Below, one piece after another: positions 10,398-20,709 of a stretch of DNA of 64,000 nucleotides (position 1 is its first letter; each line of letters opens with the position of its first letter). Made by a program: the position numbers and the translations under genes. Source of the DNA: Phaeodactylum tricornutum CCAP 1055/1 (lineage: Eukaryota; Bacillariophyta; Bacillariophyceae; Surirellales; Neidiaceae); assembly GCF_000150955.2 (NCBI RefSeq), contig NC_011694.1:141814-205813 (forward strand), read 5' to 3'. The notes beneath the pieces are model-generated. The model was not told the origin of the DNA and searched no databases. It saw nothing but the letters and a program-made list of their open reading frames with translations.

Positions 10398-11735
10398 CTA
10401 ATTGCCGGGATATAGATAACGATTGCGAACCATTTCAAACATTTCCTGTTTCCCGGACTGTAAAACCGGCTCTCCCTTCTCTTTGGCGTACTCGGCGCAT
10501 TCTTCCAAGGTGGCCTGACCATTGCTTATTTTTCTACCCAGACTTCCCGTTTGCCAGGAAGCGTAGCGAGCCTGGAGCATACTATCAAGCTCGCCGGCTT
10601 GCTGCATTGCGGCAGCCTTGCGTAGACCTAGAGCGTAGCAATCCATGGCCGCCACGTGACCGAGAATGATATCTTCCGGATCCACACTTTCACGTCGCAC
10701 CTTGCAATCAAAATTCAATCCCCCCTTTTGGAAACCTCCCTGTTTCAGGACGACACTCATAATGGCCGTCGTGTCTTGCAAATTCATTGGAAATTGGTCG
10801 GTATCCCAGCCGACCAGGGTATCACCGGTATTGGAATCAATGCTACCGAGCATGTTGTAGGCACTGGCCACGACCACGTCGTGTTCGGGAGCGTGTCCTG
10901 CCAATGTCGTGTGATTCGGTTCAATATTCAGCAGAAATTGATCCTGTAACCCGTATTCGTGCAAGAACGCCATAGTTGTTTGGGCGTCGTAATCGTACTG
11001 ATGCTTGGTGGGCTCCCGCGGTTTGGGTTCGAGCAAGAACTGGGCCGTGTAGTTTTTGCGGGCTTTGTAATCAATGGCCATGCGAAACATGGCGGCTGCG
11101 TGATCGCACTCTTGTTTGACGTCCGTATTCAAGAGGGTTTGGTAGCCTTCGCGGCCGCCCCAAAAGACGTGGTTGGCCCCGCCGAGTTTGGCGTTCAAGT
11201 CCATAATATTCTGAATTTGCGCCGCGGCGTAGCAGAAGACGTGTACATCCGGATTCGTCAGGGCACCATGCATATAACGCGGATGAGCAAAGAGATTCTG
11301 TGTCGCCCACAAAAGCCGGACACCCGACTCGTTTTGTTTTTTCAGTAGGTAGTCGCCAACATCCTCGAGTGCTTTTTGCGATTCCTTGAGCGTGGCCATT
11401 TCCGGCGCCACGTCGAAATCGTGAAAGGTGTAGTACTCGACTCCAAGAATGGTAAAGATCTCGAACGCCACGTCGATGCTCCTTTTGGCCAGCTCCAGGG
11501 CATCGTCGATGCCGTCTTCCCAAGGTCGTCGCAAAGTTTTTGCTCCGAAAGGATCCTGCCCGCCGCCACCCACGAGCGTATGCCAAAAGCATACACTGAA
11601 ACGCAACCATTCCTTCATGGGCTTGCCAAGGATACTCTCGTCAGGGTTGTAGTGACGAAAGGAAAAAGGATCTTTCGACGTTGGACCCTTGTACGGAATA
11701 GTCTCCGGAACGTTGTCGGCAAAGAACTCTGGCAT
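10398..11735 (-). CDS. xylA: Xylose isomerase
   Basis: Converts D-xylose to D-xylulose (and glucose to fructose) with two divalent metals. The 445-residue protein matches the class II enzyme over its whole length: the opening YKGPTSKDPFSFRHYNP, the catalytic His/Asp pair in YYTFHDFDVAPE (about residues 100-111), WATQNLFAHPRYMHGALTNP, HVFWGGREGY, the metal ligands in LLEPKPREPTKHQYDYD and LLNIEPNHTTLAGHAPEHDV, and VGWDTDQFPMN near the end. All key residues seem present. No signal peptide is evident from ATG 11735, so a cytosolic enzyme is likely. An upstream hydrophobic frame (MMSSFISFSTLFHSSILL, from 11841) could be a leader if a small intron exists, but I found no convincing splice. It converges on the GT90 gene. 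Confidence 0.95.
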   Translation of the reverse strand: MPEFFADNVPETIPYKGPTSKDPFSFRHYNPDESILGKPMKEWLRFSVCFWHTLVGGGGQDPFGAKTLRRPWEDGIDDALELAKRSIDVAFEIFTILGVEYYTFHDFDVAPEMATLKESQKALEDVGDYLLKKQNESGVRLLWATQNLFAHPRYMHGALTNPDVHVFCYAAAQIQNIMDLNAKLGGANHVFWGGREGYQTLLNTDVKQECDHAAAMFRMAIDYKARKNYTAQFLLEPKPREPTKHQYDYDAQTTMAFLHEYGLQDQFLLNIEPNHTTLAGHAPEHDVVVASAYNMLGSIDSNTGDTLVGWDTDQFPMNLQDTTAIMSVVLKQGGFQKGGLNFDCKVRRESVDPEDIILGHVAAMDCYALGLRKAAAMQQAGELDSMLQARYASWQTGSLGRKISNGQATLEECAEYAKEKGEPVLQSGKQEMFEMVRNRYLYPGN

Positions 11736-12832
11736 GATGCAGCTGTACTGGAGAGCTGTTTCGGCAATAACACCAGCAAGTCACCGTCAAAAGGATGGAA
11801 GAATGAAACAAGGTGGAGAATGAGATAAAGGATGACATCAAGAAGGGTATGGATTTGTTCCCTAAACCCGTTCCTTAACGTGACTTCAAGAAAAGTAGGT
11901 AGTATTTTTGGAGAGGCATCACAATCGCCTGGTTTCGACTGGAAGTAAGCAGCCCGTCGAGAGGGATATCCCGTCCCGAACGGATCGACAATCATGACAA
12001 GAAAAGCATTGCGTGGAGACACTTCTCTCTGAAGTGTTATCGCTATCCGACACTATCATTTTCACTTGTCAACGCTTCCAACGCTACAAACTCAAAATCA
12101 TTCCGAGATCCCATTCCACAACAAGCCCTTTCAGACAAAAACTGAGTATCTGCCCGCATTGCGACTTTCTATCTGCTAGAGTGACCTGTCCATACTACTT
12201 TTCAAGAGATGCCTCGTAGGTTGCTAGGATTGCGCCAACTCACGGAACGGGATGCATCCATAACTAGATCTCTTCATCTCGATAGGGACACCGTACATAT
12301 TGTCACAAAGCCTCCGTTGCGGCTACGTAGCAAAGTCTGGCCTATTCGAAGAGACTAGCGGTACTTACCTCCACACCGGTGTTCATGTTCTTTTTGACAG
12401 GGACATTCCTTTCATTCTTTTGGATCCCCCATTGCGCTGCAAGACATCATAAATATACGCCGTTGTGAAGGATCCCAATAATAGGAAACGATCGTTTTGT
12501 TCTACGATAGATACGCATTCGTCAACGTCACTTTGTAGCTCGCTGATTGGTTACAATCCAGGTGTTCTGACACGACTATTGACACCCTTCCTCACAATTT
12601 CATTCGACGAAGACATCAATCAAAGGAATCCGACAATTTTTTACTCTACCCCGGCTCAACGGGCACGACCGGCCATCGATTCTCGTTTGGATCTCCGAAA
12701 CCTTCGGTATCTTTCTCCTCATTTTTGCTGCTCCCACTCTCGCTCCTCCCTAAAGTTGCTACTCCACCTACTGTGAAAAAAACCGTACACAGCGATCATT
12801 GTATCATTTTCTTTTGCTTCCTTTCTTTCCGA
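11736..12832. other. Intergenic between divergent genes
   Basis: Upstream regions of xylose isomerase (-) and the EF-hand gene (+). The only suggestive frame is a hydrophobic stretch read on the minus strand from 11841 (see xylose isomerase). No repeat or RNA gene seen. Confidence 0.45.
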
Positions 12833-13459
12833 ATGTTTTCTACTCGACTCCTCTTGTCCACTTCTGGACTCCGGTGTGCCGTTACGAGTCTCACCGTACG
12901 TTCTTCCCTGATGGTGGGGGGCGCGTCTTCGACGCGCACCCTTTCTACCGTACAAGACTTTTCTTTCCCACACGAAACGACCGCGCGGACCGTGTTTTAC
13001 GAACGGAACTTGCCCAAAGATAATGAACTCAGTCCAGCACGCCTCAAGATGCGGTCCATTCTCAATGAGTACCGACAGAAAAAGTAAGCAAGCACTCCGA
13101 ATATCCAAAAAACAAAACATGTATCAGACGATTGAGCAGCGAACTCACTCTCCTGCCCTTTTCTGCCATTCATCCTTTTTTGCAATAGTTTTGGACAGAC
13201 CTTGTTCAGCCGATTCGTTAAGGAAATTCTCGTAGCCGCGGACACCAACTGCGACGGCAAAATCTCGCGAAACGAACTCTGCCGATTTTTTCACAACATA
13301 GGAGCGGACGATTGTTTGACCACAGACGACATTACCAATTTGATGCTGGAATTAGGGCAGGAAGAAGGGAATGAGCGCTTCATCTACGTCGATGACGTGG
13401 AAAACCTGATTATGCAAGGAAGCGAACACATTGTCCACGTGCCTCATCAAGCTGCATGA
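12833..13459 (+). CDS. EF-hand protein with mitochondrial-type leader, two exons
   Basis: Exons 12833-13083 and 13189-13459 give 173 residues. The intron begins GTAAGC at 13084 and ends TTTTTTGCAATAG at 13188. The split codon AA|T restores the frame exactly (RQKNFGQTLFSRF). Residues 1-45 are Arg/Ser/Thr/Leu-rich and acid-free (MFSTRLLLSTSGLRCAV), as in a mitochondrial presequence. A canonical calcium loop DTNCDGKISRNE follows the helix FSRFVKEILVAA. A second, degenerate hand is suggested by DDITNLMLELGQEEG. The protein is probably a small calcium sensor or calcium-regulated subunit; its partner is unknown. It converges on the VTC4 gene, 336 bp away. Confidence 0.75.
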
Positions 13460-13795
13460 AGGGATCCGCGAATTTTCTCAATACACAGCACTATATTTTG
13501 ACACTCTCCACCTTGTATCGGAAGGCATAGCCGTATTAAACAGGCAATTTATTTTCGTGGCGAGGAAGAGAGTTTGGAGGATCCGGGCTTGTCCGACTGG
13601 AAGAAATTCTCTACTACGCCACTCTATTCCTTCGATTCAAAGCCCTCGGTGCTATTTTCTACCTCGGCAAACCAACATATTGTGTAACAACATTTATCTA
13701 TGAAATTGCCTCTCAATTTTAGTCGCACATACTAACTTTAATTGCTTATGGTCGTACATCATTCCGGAGTTGTCTCCTCTTCTACGTCTCCCCAA

Positions 13796-16221
13796 TTACA
13801 TTAGGTCCATTTTCGAAATGGCCACCAGTTTCACAATGAAGTTGCAGAAAAGAACTATAGCCACCGTTGATCCCAGCATGAGCGGACCCCAGGGATCATC
13901 CCAACGTCCTGGAATGCGTGTTTTGATACGATCCGCTCGCCACAGAAAGATGTGGACGGCGTACACGCAAAAACTGAGCGAAATTGGCAGCAGAGCCAAG
14001 GCGTACCATTGGCCCCAGCCGGCACCAGTTTCATGCGAAAAGGATAGAATTCCCGAAGCGATGGTTGACAAAATAACACCGTGATGCAGCCAATGTAGGA
14101 ATGTACGTTCGTTGGCAAAGAAGACTTTGGGTTCAATCTTTTGAATTGAAGTGGGCGCCAATGGGCCATCCAGAACGTAATTCTGCCGAGAGCAAAAGGG
14201 AAAGGGCCAGCACGAAATGTCCTCCTCGTCTTCTCCATAGTCGTCGCCATCCTCGTCAGCATAGAAATTTGCTCCCGTGGTAATGGCACCTAATAGGGGT
14301 GCCTTATCACCCACCAACCCTTTGGAGGCGTTGCGGTCGGCGTTCGTGCGTCCCACAGCGGTTAGTGATCGATCGTTGACAGTTGTTCCAAACGGCAGCA
14401 AATGATTGTACACTTGGTTGGCACCAGGCCCGACACCAACAGTGGCGTCTGCCAAAATGCGTTGAGCTTGACTATCCACAATGGATTGGCGAAGCGATAC
14501 ATCGTCGATCCAGTACGGGACGGCACGCACGTCTTCCGGAAGAAGGACAGCGCAGCCGTGAACGAACTTGGAGTACTTATGGCACTCGTACAAAAATCCC
14601 GAATTTTGCAGGTCCGTTACCCACTTTGGCGGCGTGAGACTACCACCACCGAGTTCGAGTTTGATTTCCAGAACAGCGTGCGGGAAACGATGAATTTCGT
14701 TTGGTTCCAATACCCATGAAGAATCACGATGCCAGACCTTCATATCCTCCAACTCGTAGCCACGCTCCGATATCATACATAAGTTGGTATCCAAACTGAC
14801 ACGAACTGTTGCATCGAAAGGAATCTGAAAGGCGGTCCGCATGCACTGTGTACGCATGGTAGGCACAAGTTGTTTGGAAACAATGACCTGGGTGATTTCA
14901 CGGACTAGGGTTTCCCACTCGTCGGCTTCCTTTTGGGACGTGCCCGATTCAAGCATAGCTTGCTTTTTTTCCGCAATTGGGTAAGTGTTGGTTAACACCT
15001 GTTGGACCTCGGACTCGTCGACCTATAACAAATAGATAGAATGAGTACAATAGTACTCGTGCCAAGTGTCTCCGGTAATCCTACCAGCCAAAGAAAAACT
15101 TACCGTGAAGCGCTCCTTCACCGAAACGTCTCCGGTCCAGGTTTCATTGTGAGTCTTTCGTTCGAAAAAGACCAACTTAGGGTCACCCGGTCCGTACCAA
15201 CGCAAACGCAAGGCAATCGCACCTGGAGTCTTGTCCAGACGACCGTGATACAGTTCGAGTTGGTCGTTGTCCAAATAGACCGAGTTGGTAAATTGCGAAT
15301 CCGACTCACCCGTACTAGTTTTTTGTAAGAATACGGGCAAATGTCTCAGAATTGCGTACTTGACTCTCGAAACGTCTTCCGTTTTGACCCAGTATTTTGT
15401 GGTGGATCGCAAAAAGCTTTGCGAAGCGTCTTGGTTTTCCTCGGCTTGATTGTCGTTGCGCAGGGCGGCGTAAATATTGGAAAGACGCACGACAACATCA
15501 CTGTAATCACCCCGGACCCAGGCCTGGGCGTGCAAACGGTTGACGTAGAACTCCTTGCAGGCAAGATTGGGCAAGCGCTTATCGTGTTTCTTGAGAATCT
15601 TGTGAAAGCCCATGAAATTGATGTTGACATATTTTTCCAACCGCAAAAAGTCTTCCGCGATTTCGTCCGCGTTCTCTTCCAGCACGATTGGATCCCAGGT
15701 CGGATCACCCTTCCCGTCCGTCTGCTTCAACAAAGCCTCGGTTCCGAGAATCTTATGGCGAAGATCTGTCACTTGCGACAACGTAAATACTTCCACCTTC
15801 TGCATGTCCGATTCGAGGAGCTTGAGAAAATCTTCTTCCGTAATGTTTATCTTGGATGTATCCAACCCTTGTGCGTTCGTTTGCGGTGGAGCAGTCATTG
15901 ATACCACGCGGGAGGTTTCCACGGCACTGGTAAATGTGTCAAAGGCAGCGATGAAGAGATGTATTTGAGACAAGTGTGTGGGTGAGACTTGCTATCGGGT
16001 TGATATCAGCACGCCTCCTTCCGGACCCTACTTTCCGAAAGTCGTTCGCTGGCAGCTCGCACGGTGTCCTCCTACCGTTCCAGCCTTTGAATGGTAACTT
16101 ACCGCGAAGGCTTAGTCTCCGTCAGCTGCGTAATGATCTGATCGAGTCGTTCATAATGCAGGTAGTTTTCCTCACCGTATTCCGGAGCAATGTTCGCTTT
16201 TAGGTGTTCACCGTACTTCAT
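13796..16221 (-). CDS. VTC4: VTC4-type polyphosphate polymerase (SPX-VTC-DUF202), three exons
   Basis: Exons 16221-16103, 15926-15104 and 15022-13796 encode 722 residues. Introns are 176 and 81 bp, both GTAAGT...AG, and all phases agree. The protein makes polyphosphate from ATP and moves it across the acidocalcisome or vacuole membrane. Exon 1 supplies the SPX start MKYGEHLKANIAPEYGEENY. The SPX core ends in GFHKILKKHDKRLPN, the basic inositol-pyrophosphate patch. The tunnel domain keeps all expected catalytic positions: TTKYWV, ALRLRWYG, FFERKTHNETWTG, MRTAFQIPFDA, HAVLEIKL and YSKFVHG. The C-terminus has IEPKVFFANERTFLHWLHHG and three membrane helices (DUF202). Without exon 1, the frame near 15973 would start with a non-SPX sequence that is really intron. 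The residue that should be the conserved SPX Lys after YERL is Asp here. Phosphate-starvation control is expected but not visible. Confidence 0.93.
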
Positions 16222-16640
16222 CGTACTGATGCAAGAGGAAGGAAATGTACCGATCGGACAGAGAGGCTAGAGCGTTATCGACAGCGACGTGAAATGTGAG
16301 GACTGTTGGACACTTTGAAAGTGGGTCCGCTACAGAAGAAGAAGCAGTAGGAGCAGTGGTATTCACAGTCAACTACGGCAAAGAAATTATGTAACCGAGA
16401 ATGCAAAATATCTTCCGTGTTTTGGTTCTTGTCCGTATTTTCGAAACTCATCCAGTACAGGATTCGTACACGAGGCTTCGTAACGAAGACGACGCTGCAA
16501 TTTCCTCGCTCTTTTTCGATTGGATCCAGACCTCGTTTTGTACGCGGGGTCGTGAATCTTCTACGAATCTCACAGTCAAGAATCAATGAAAGGCCGACGC
16601 ATTTTCATCAGAGGCATCCATTGCTGAGTCATGGGCTTCC
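16222..16640. other. Upstream region of VTC4, no gene seen
   Basis: CpG content is normal here, in contrast with the block that follows. Short overlapping frames only. Confidence 0.4.
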
Positions 16641-18715
16641 AAGACTCCATTTGGCCTACAATTTTTCAGGATGATGTAGTGATTTGTCAATTGTCACCAA
16701 ATATTTTTGTAGATAGCATTGTTCCCGCAAATGTATAACAAGTGAGCTGGAGACAATTTTGCTGGCTTGTGTGCATTCACTAGTAGGTAGGCTTGAGTTG
16801 TTGGTGGATTATTACAACTTTTTCAACATTGCTATGGTTTTCTGTTCCCCTCCATAAAACACAGTTAGAGCAGCAGTGGTTCCCTGTCCATCCATGGGTT
16901 ATGTCACATTACTGGATTGGAGCAGGCTTGACAGTATCCTCAACCAAGATTTCTTTGGATTTCCCAAGTTTATGATATGCATGGACAGGACAAGCTGATT
17001 ACCTCTACCGCAAACATTTGCATGAAGTACCATCCTAGCAAGATGCAAGCATGGTAAAACCATTGTTCTTGATCTCATGAGTTGGTATATCTCCCATCAA
17101 CTAGCAAATCCTCAGTGATGTTTGCCACTTTGCTAGACAGGAGGAATTAGATGGCAGCAAGAAGTTGCATACCATAAAAGGCAATACTTTTTGATGAATC
17201 TGATCAGCTGGAGAAAGATCCCAACTAAAAAGATCATAGATACTTTCCCTGGAAAATAAAATGGTGTTGGAAACAGTGCAATGGTTTGAAGACCCTCCCC
17301 ACTCTTAGAATAGACTACCTTAAAACTATGATACAACAACCCTGACTACAAAAATAGAGTGAAGAATACATTAACATGGATTGCTAAATGGGTGATCAGA
17401 CCATGTGGTGACTTCATTTTCCTTACATACTTACAAAGCATTTGTTTGTTCCATGATACATCATGTATATAACAAGAAGTGTCAACTGGAATGACAGTTT
17501 TGAGTACCAGTTCACGCAATGGCGCGCACTACTTGGGTTGTGGCACCCAAGGCGAGCCTGTCGAAACTAATCTTGTGTGTTTGGCCACAAATCCCAACAC
17601 GGATGGTTTTGGACAGGCGCAATCCCAGCTGAGTATTCAGAAACATGATGTGACTGTTTCGGGACTTTATCATTGCCATGCTAAGGAGCATGGTAACTAT
17701 GATGAATGTGCCCACGGTGCCGTGTATAACACCGTGGAGAATAGTGAAACAGACAACAATGGTGCTTGGTAGATTGTGGGGCCAAATGGAAAGTGAACAG
17801 ATTAGCTCTTTAGTTTAGAGTTTATAAATCTTAACAGCAATTGTGTGAAAACCAGTTTCGTTAGTTTGTATCTCTTTGTCAGAAGCCAGACAAGTCTTGA
17901 TCACCTTGTGCTGTCTTCAGAAGCCAGGAGATAATTGACATTGACAAGAACTTCAAGATTTGTAAGTGAGCTAGTATCCAAGAAAGCATTTCTTATTACA
18001 TAACATTCCCAATGAGAGGATTTACTTATAGCAATACAAGAGTTTCTCATGCTCAAGCAGTTGACACAATAAAAGTGTTGTCCAAGCATATACCAGATGA
18101 TCCTTCCTGATATTGTAACAAGTTCCTTTGAGGTTGGAGCAACATCACAATAGACCAAGTTTTCGAGTTTCTAAGAACATAATTGAGCAGCTTTGCTTGA
18201 CTGTGCATTCAAGTGATCAATTATAGCCACACAATGCTGCAATTTGATTCTACTTTGTAGATAAAATTGCTTAGTTTTAGCATTGTTTGTTGGAACATCA
18301 ATCTAGGATTCACTAGCTCTAGATCTTGGCATTGTTGCCATTTCCTCTTTCCTGGCTCTGTTGTAGGACAGACGCAGTGGCCAGACAACTGTTCTCATTG
18401 GGTTCTTTGCCAGTGTGTGGTATGCCGGAGGAAAATACAAAGCGTCTCATAGGAAACCAAATATTTGCTTTCTGCATCCAAACATTTGCAACATACACAA
18501 CTTTGGTTTCCGCTGCACAAGGCATATAAGACAATTCGGACCTGATATGCTAGGAGCAAAATATTCCTGATTACCATACAGTTTCCCTAGATGAAAGCTG
18601 TCAACAGATACTGCTGACACCATCCAAACTTGATAGTTTGGGAATCACTTAGGTGATCAAATTGTCTCGACGAAAACGATGTCAATGGTTTGATAGCCAG
18701 TACATTGGCTACATT
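16641..18715. repeat. CpG-depleted, AT-rich island, probably decayed mobile-element DNA
   Basis: From about 16680 to 17500 I count only about two CpG dinucleotides in 800 bp, and about two again from 17780 to 18210, while TG and CA are abundant. Flanking genes are CpG-rich. This is the mark of long-term cytosine methylation and deamination, as expected for silenced transposable elements in diatoms. No intact reading frame or element end was identified, so the family is not assigned. A CpG-normal block (17511-17770) interrupts it. Its 3' part is the left arm of the inverted repeat described separately. Confidence 0.55.
17479..17772 (+). other. 97-codon open frame inside the CpG-poor island
   Basis: A frame with Cys/His-containing segments (LYHCHAKEHGNYDECAHG, about residues 63-80) and normal CpG content, in sharp contrast to the DNA on both sides. 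It matches no family I recognise. It could be a small gene fragment, a captured sequence or part of a mobile element. The start codon is arbitrary because the frame opens near the left edge of the CpG-normal block. Confidence 0.2.
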
Positions 18716-20042
18716 CCCTATGTTTGTATGATATAATTCTACCTGCTTATGAGTGTATTTGTAGAATACGACGAAAGAGTAGAAGTTGGGGGAATGTTAC
18801 GCAGTACAACCAATGTACGTACGTAGGACAGGAAAACGCTGTGTCGACAAAGTCTGGTAAACGAAGCAGTTGGGCGTTATTACAAACGACCTGTGATACA
18901 CCTAAGCGAGCCTAGGGACTGTAAAACTCAACTCGCTTACGACGCTCCCCACGGATTAGACAGCGGATACAAGGACCTATGCTAATGCAATATTTGGATC
19001 AATGACTTTCTAAAACAATGAGGGAAGATTATTCTACATCTGATCCTTGAGAAAAGGTCTCTTCATCCAGATGAAGGACCTCTTACCATGTATCAAATAA
19101 CCTTACCCCACATAGATATGTTTCCTCTAAATATAAATCCCACACAGAGTCACTCAGTGAATAACAAATCATGCCTGCTACTTGCTTCTTTTGACTCGTG
19201 GGACTGTTCCTTATCAAATACTTGTGTTTCCTGTGCCCGGAATTCCCACTATGGCACATCCTTGATTGTGCCGCGAATATGTGGTGTTGTTCAATAAGGC
19301 CAACATAAACTCCACGTTTCTATCTCGTGTCTTGTCTCCAATCACACTTGGATCTCCATCCTTGTACGTTGTATGTCCACAAGACATGTCATTAGATAGG
19401 ATACCGTGACAGGGAAAGCCTTGTAGAGGCTCCGATTGTTTTAATTGGTAGGTTTTAGATTGAGATTGTGAGACTAAAATATAGATTCCAAAATGAAACC
19501 TTTTGTGTTGGAAACAGAATGTACAAACGTAGAAACCCCGTAGCCAATGTACTGGCTATCGAACCATTGACATAGTTTTTGTCGAGATGATTGGATCACC
19601 TATGTGATCGCCAAACCATCGAGTTCGGATGGTGCCAACAGTATCTGTTGACAACTTTCATCTAGGGAAACCGTATGGTAATCAGGAATATTTCGTTCCT
19701 AGCATATCAGGTTTGATAAGACGAGTCGTCTTATACGCCTCATGCAACGGAACCAGAGTTGTGTATGTTGCAAACATTTGGGTGCATAACGCAAATATTT
19801 GGTTTCCTATGAGACGCTTCGTATTTTCCTCCGGCATGCCACACACGGATAATGACCCCGACGAGGACAGTCGTCTGGCCACTGCGTCTGTCCTACGACA
19901 GAGCCAGGAAAAAGGAAATGGCAACGAGGCCAAGATCTAGAGCTAGTGAATCCTAGATAGATGTTCCAACATAAAATGCTAAGGCTAAGCAATTCTATCT
20001 ACAACGTAGTATCAAATTGTAGCATTGTGTGGCTATAATTTA
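18219..20042. repeat. Large inverted repeat, about 500-bp arms
   Basis: The left arm (18219-18712) and right arm (19541-20042, inverted) align over their full length at roughly 85 per cent identity by eye, including AGACGCAGTGGCCAGAC and GCCGGAGGAAAATAC. About 830 bp separate them. Many differences are CG in the right arm against TG or CA in the left, so the left copy has decayed more. No gene is carried on the arms; translated frames on them are mirror images. This looks like two opposite copies of one repetitive element, old rather than recent. Confidence 0.75.
18795..19411. other. Spacer between inverted repeat arms
   Basis: Mixed composition with normal CpG at 18780-18960. No gene recognised. 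A short imperfect palindrome (AAGGTCTCTTCATC / GATGAAGGACCTCTT) lies near 19055-19085. Confidence 0.4.
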
Positions 20043-20209
20043 TCATGTACATTCTGTTTCCAACACAAAAAGTTTCATTTTGCAATCTATATTTTAGTCT
20101 CACAATCATAAAAACCTACCAATTAAACATTCGGAGCCTCTACAAGGCTTTCCCCCAACTTCTACTCTTTTGTTGTATTCTACAAATACAGTTGTAAGCA
20201 GGTAGAAGT
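19412..20209. mobile_element. Nested repeat unit with about 110-bp inverted ends, family undetermined
   Basis: Segment B (19412-19524) reappears inverted at 20046-20153, flanking the right arm of the large inverted repeat. Shared marks include GTGTTGGAAACAGAATGTAC and CTTGTAGAGGCTCCG. A third segment C (18736-18794) reappears inverted at 20151-20209, directly after the second B copy (shared core TGTATTTGTAGAATAC). The order A-C, B-A'-B'-C' suggests repeated insertion or rearrangement of one repeat family. It could be a non-autonomous DNA element or terminal repeats of an LTR-type fossil; no coding part is left to tell. Moderately old, judging by divergence between copies. Confidence 0.45.
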
Positions 20210-20709
20210 CTCTCACAAGTGTGAACAACTAGACTGGCCTGATTTGACGCTCTTAGCTGTTAGATGTTGTTGCAAGTTCTCAAATACATGCTTTTACTCA
20301 TGATACACTTTTTCATTCAAATTTTGCTTCTAATATATAAGATTGCTTTACATTTTAAAAAAGGGCATGTGCAGTGGCAAAGCAATTTACATTGGAGTGG
20401 ATTTAACGTGGTCTGATCAACAACTTACATTAGCGAGTTTCCTAATTGAATGTAAATGTAAGATAAAAGTGATATTTTGTCTGACATAAATATATAACGG
20501 GAACTTACTAATTGTAAAGCTGAGTGTTGGACATGTCGCAAACAGCCACAAACAAGGTCTCAAACCCACCGGAAAGAAGCTAGTTACATTAACACCACAT
20601 TTTCACTTGAACATGCAGAAACGTTCTCAGTAAAAAATATCAAAAGGATTGACGGGACGACAGCTGGCAAAAACATTATCTTTGACAAAGAACAAAAACC
20701 CTCTCTAGA
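20210..20709. other. AT-rich spacer and promoter side of the acidic coiled-coil gene
   Basis: AT-rich with many short A and T runs and few CpG. No reading frame of note. Confidence 0.4.

Noticed and set aside
11736-11841. Signal-peptide-like leader exon for xylose isomerase
   Set aside because: A hydrophobic frame exists on minus from 11841, but no convincing splice joins it in phase; the internal ATG gives a normal family start.
15023-15973. Frame starting near 15973 as the true start of VTC4 (SQIHLFIAAFDTF)
   Set aside because: It starts with a non-ATG codon, lacks the SPX start, and its first 15 codons are intron; exon 1 at 16221-16103 with consistent phase explains the gene.
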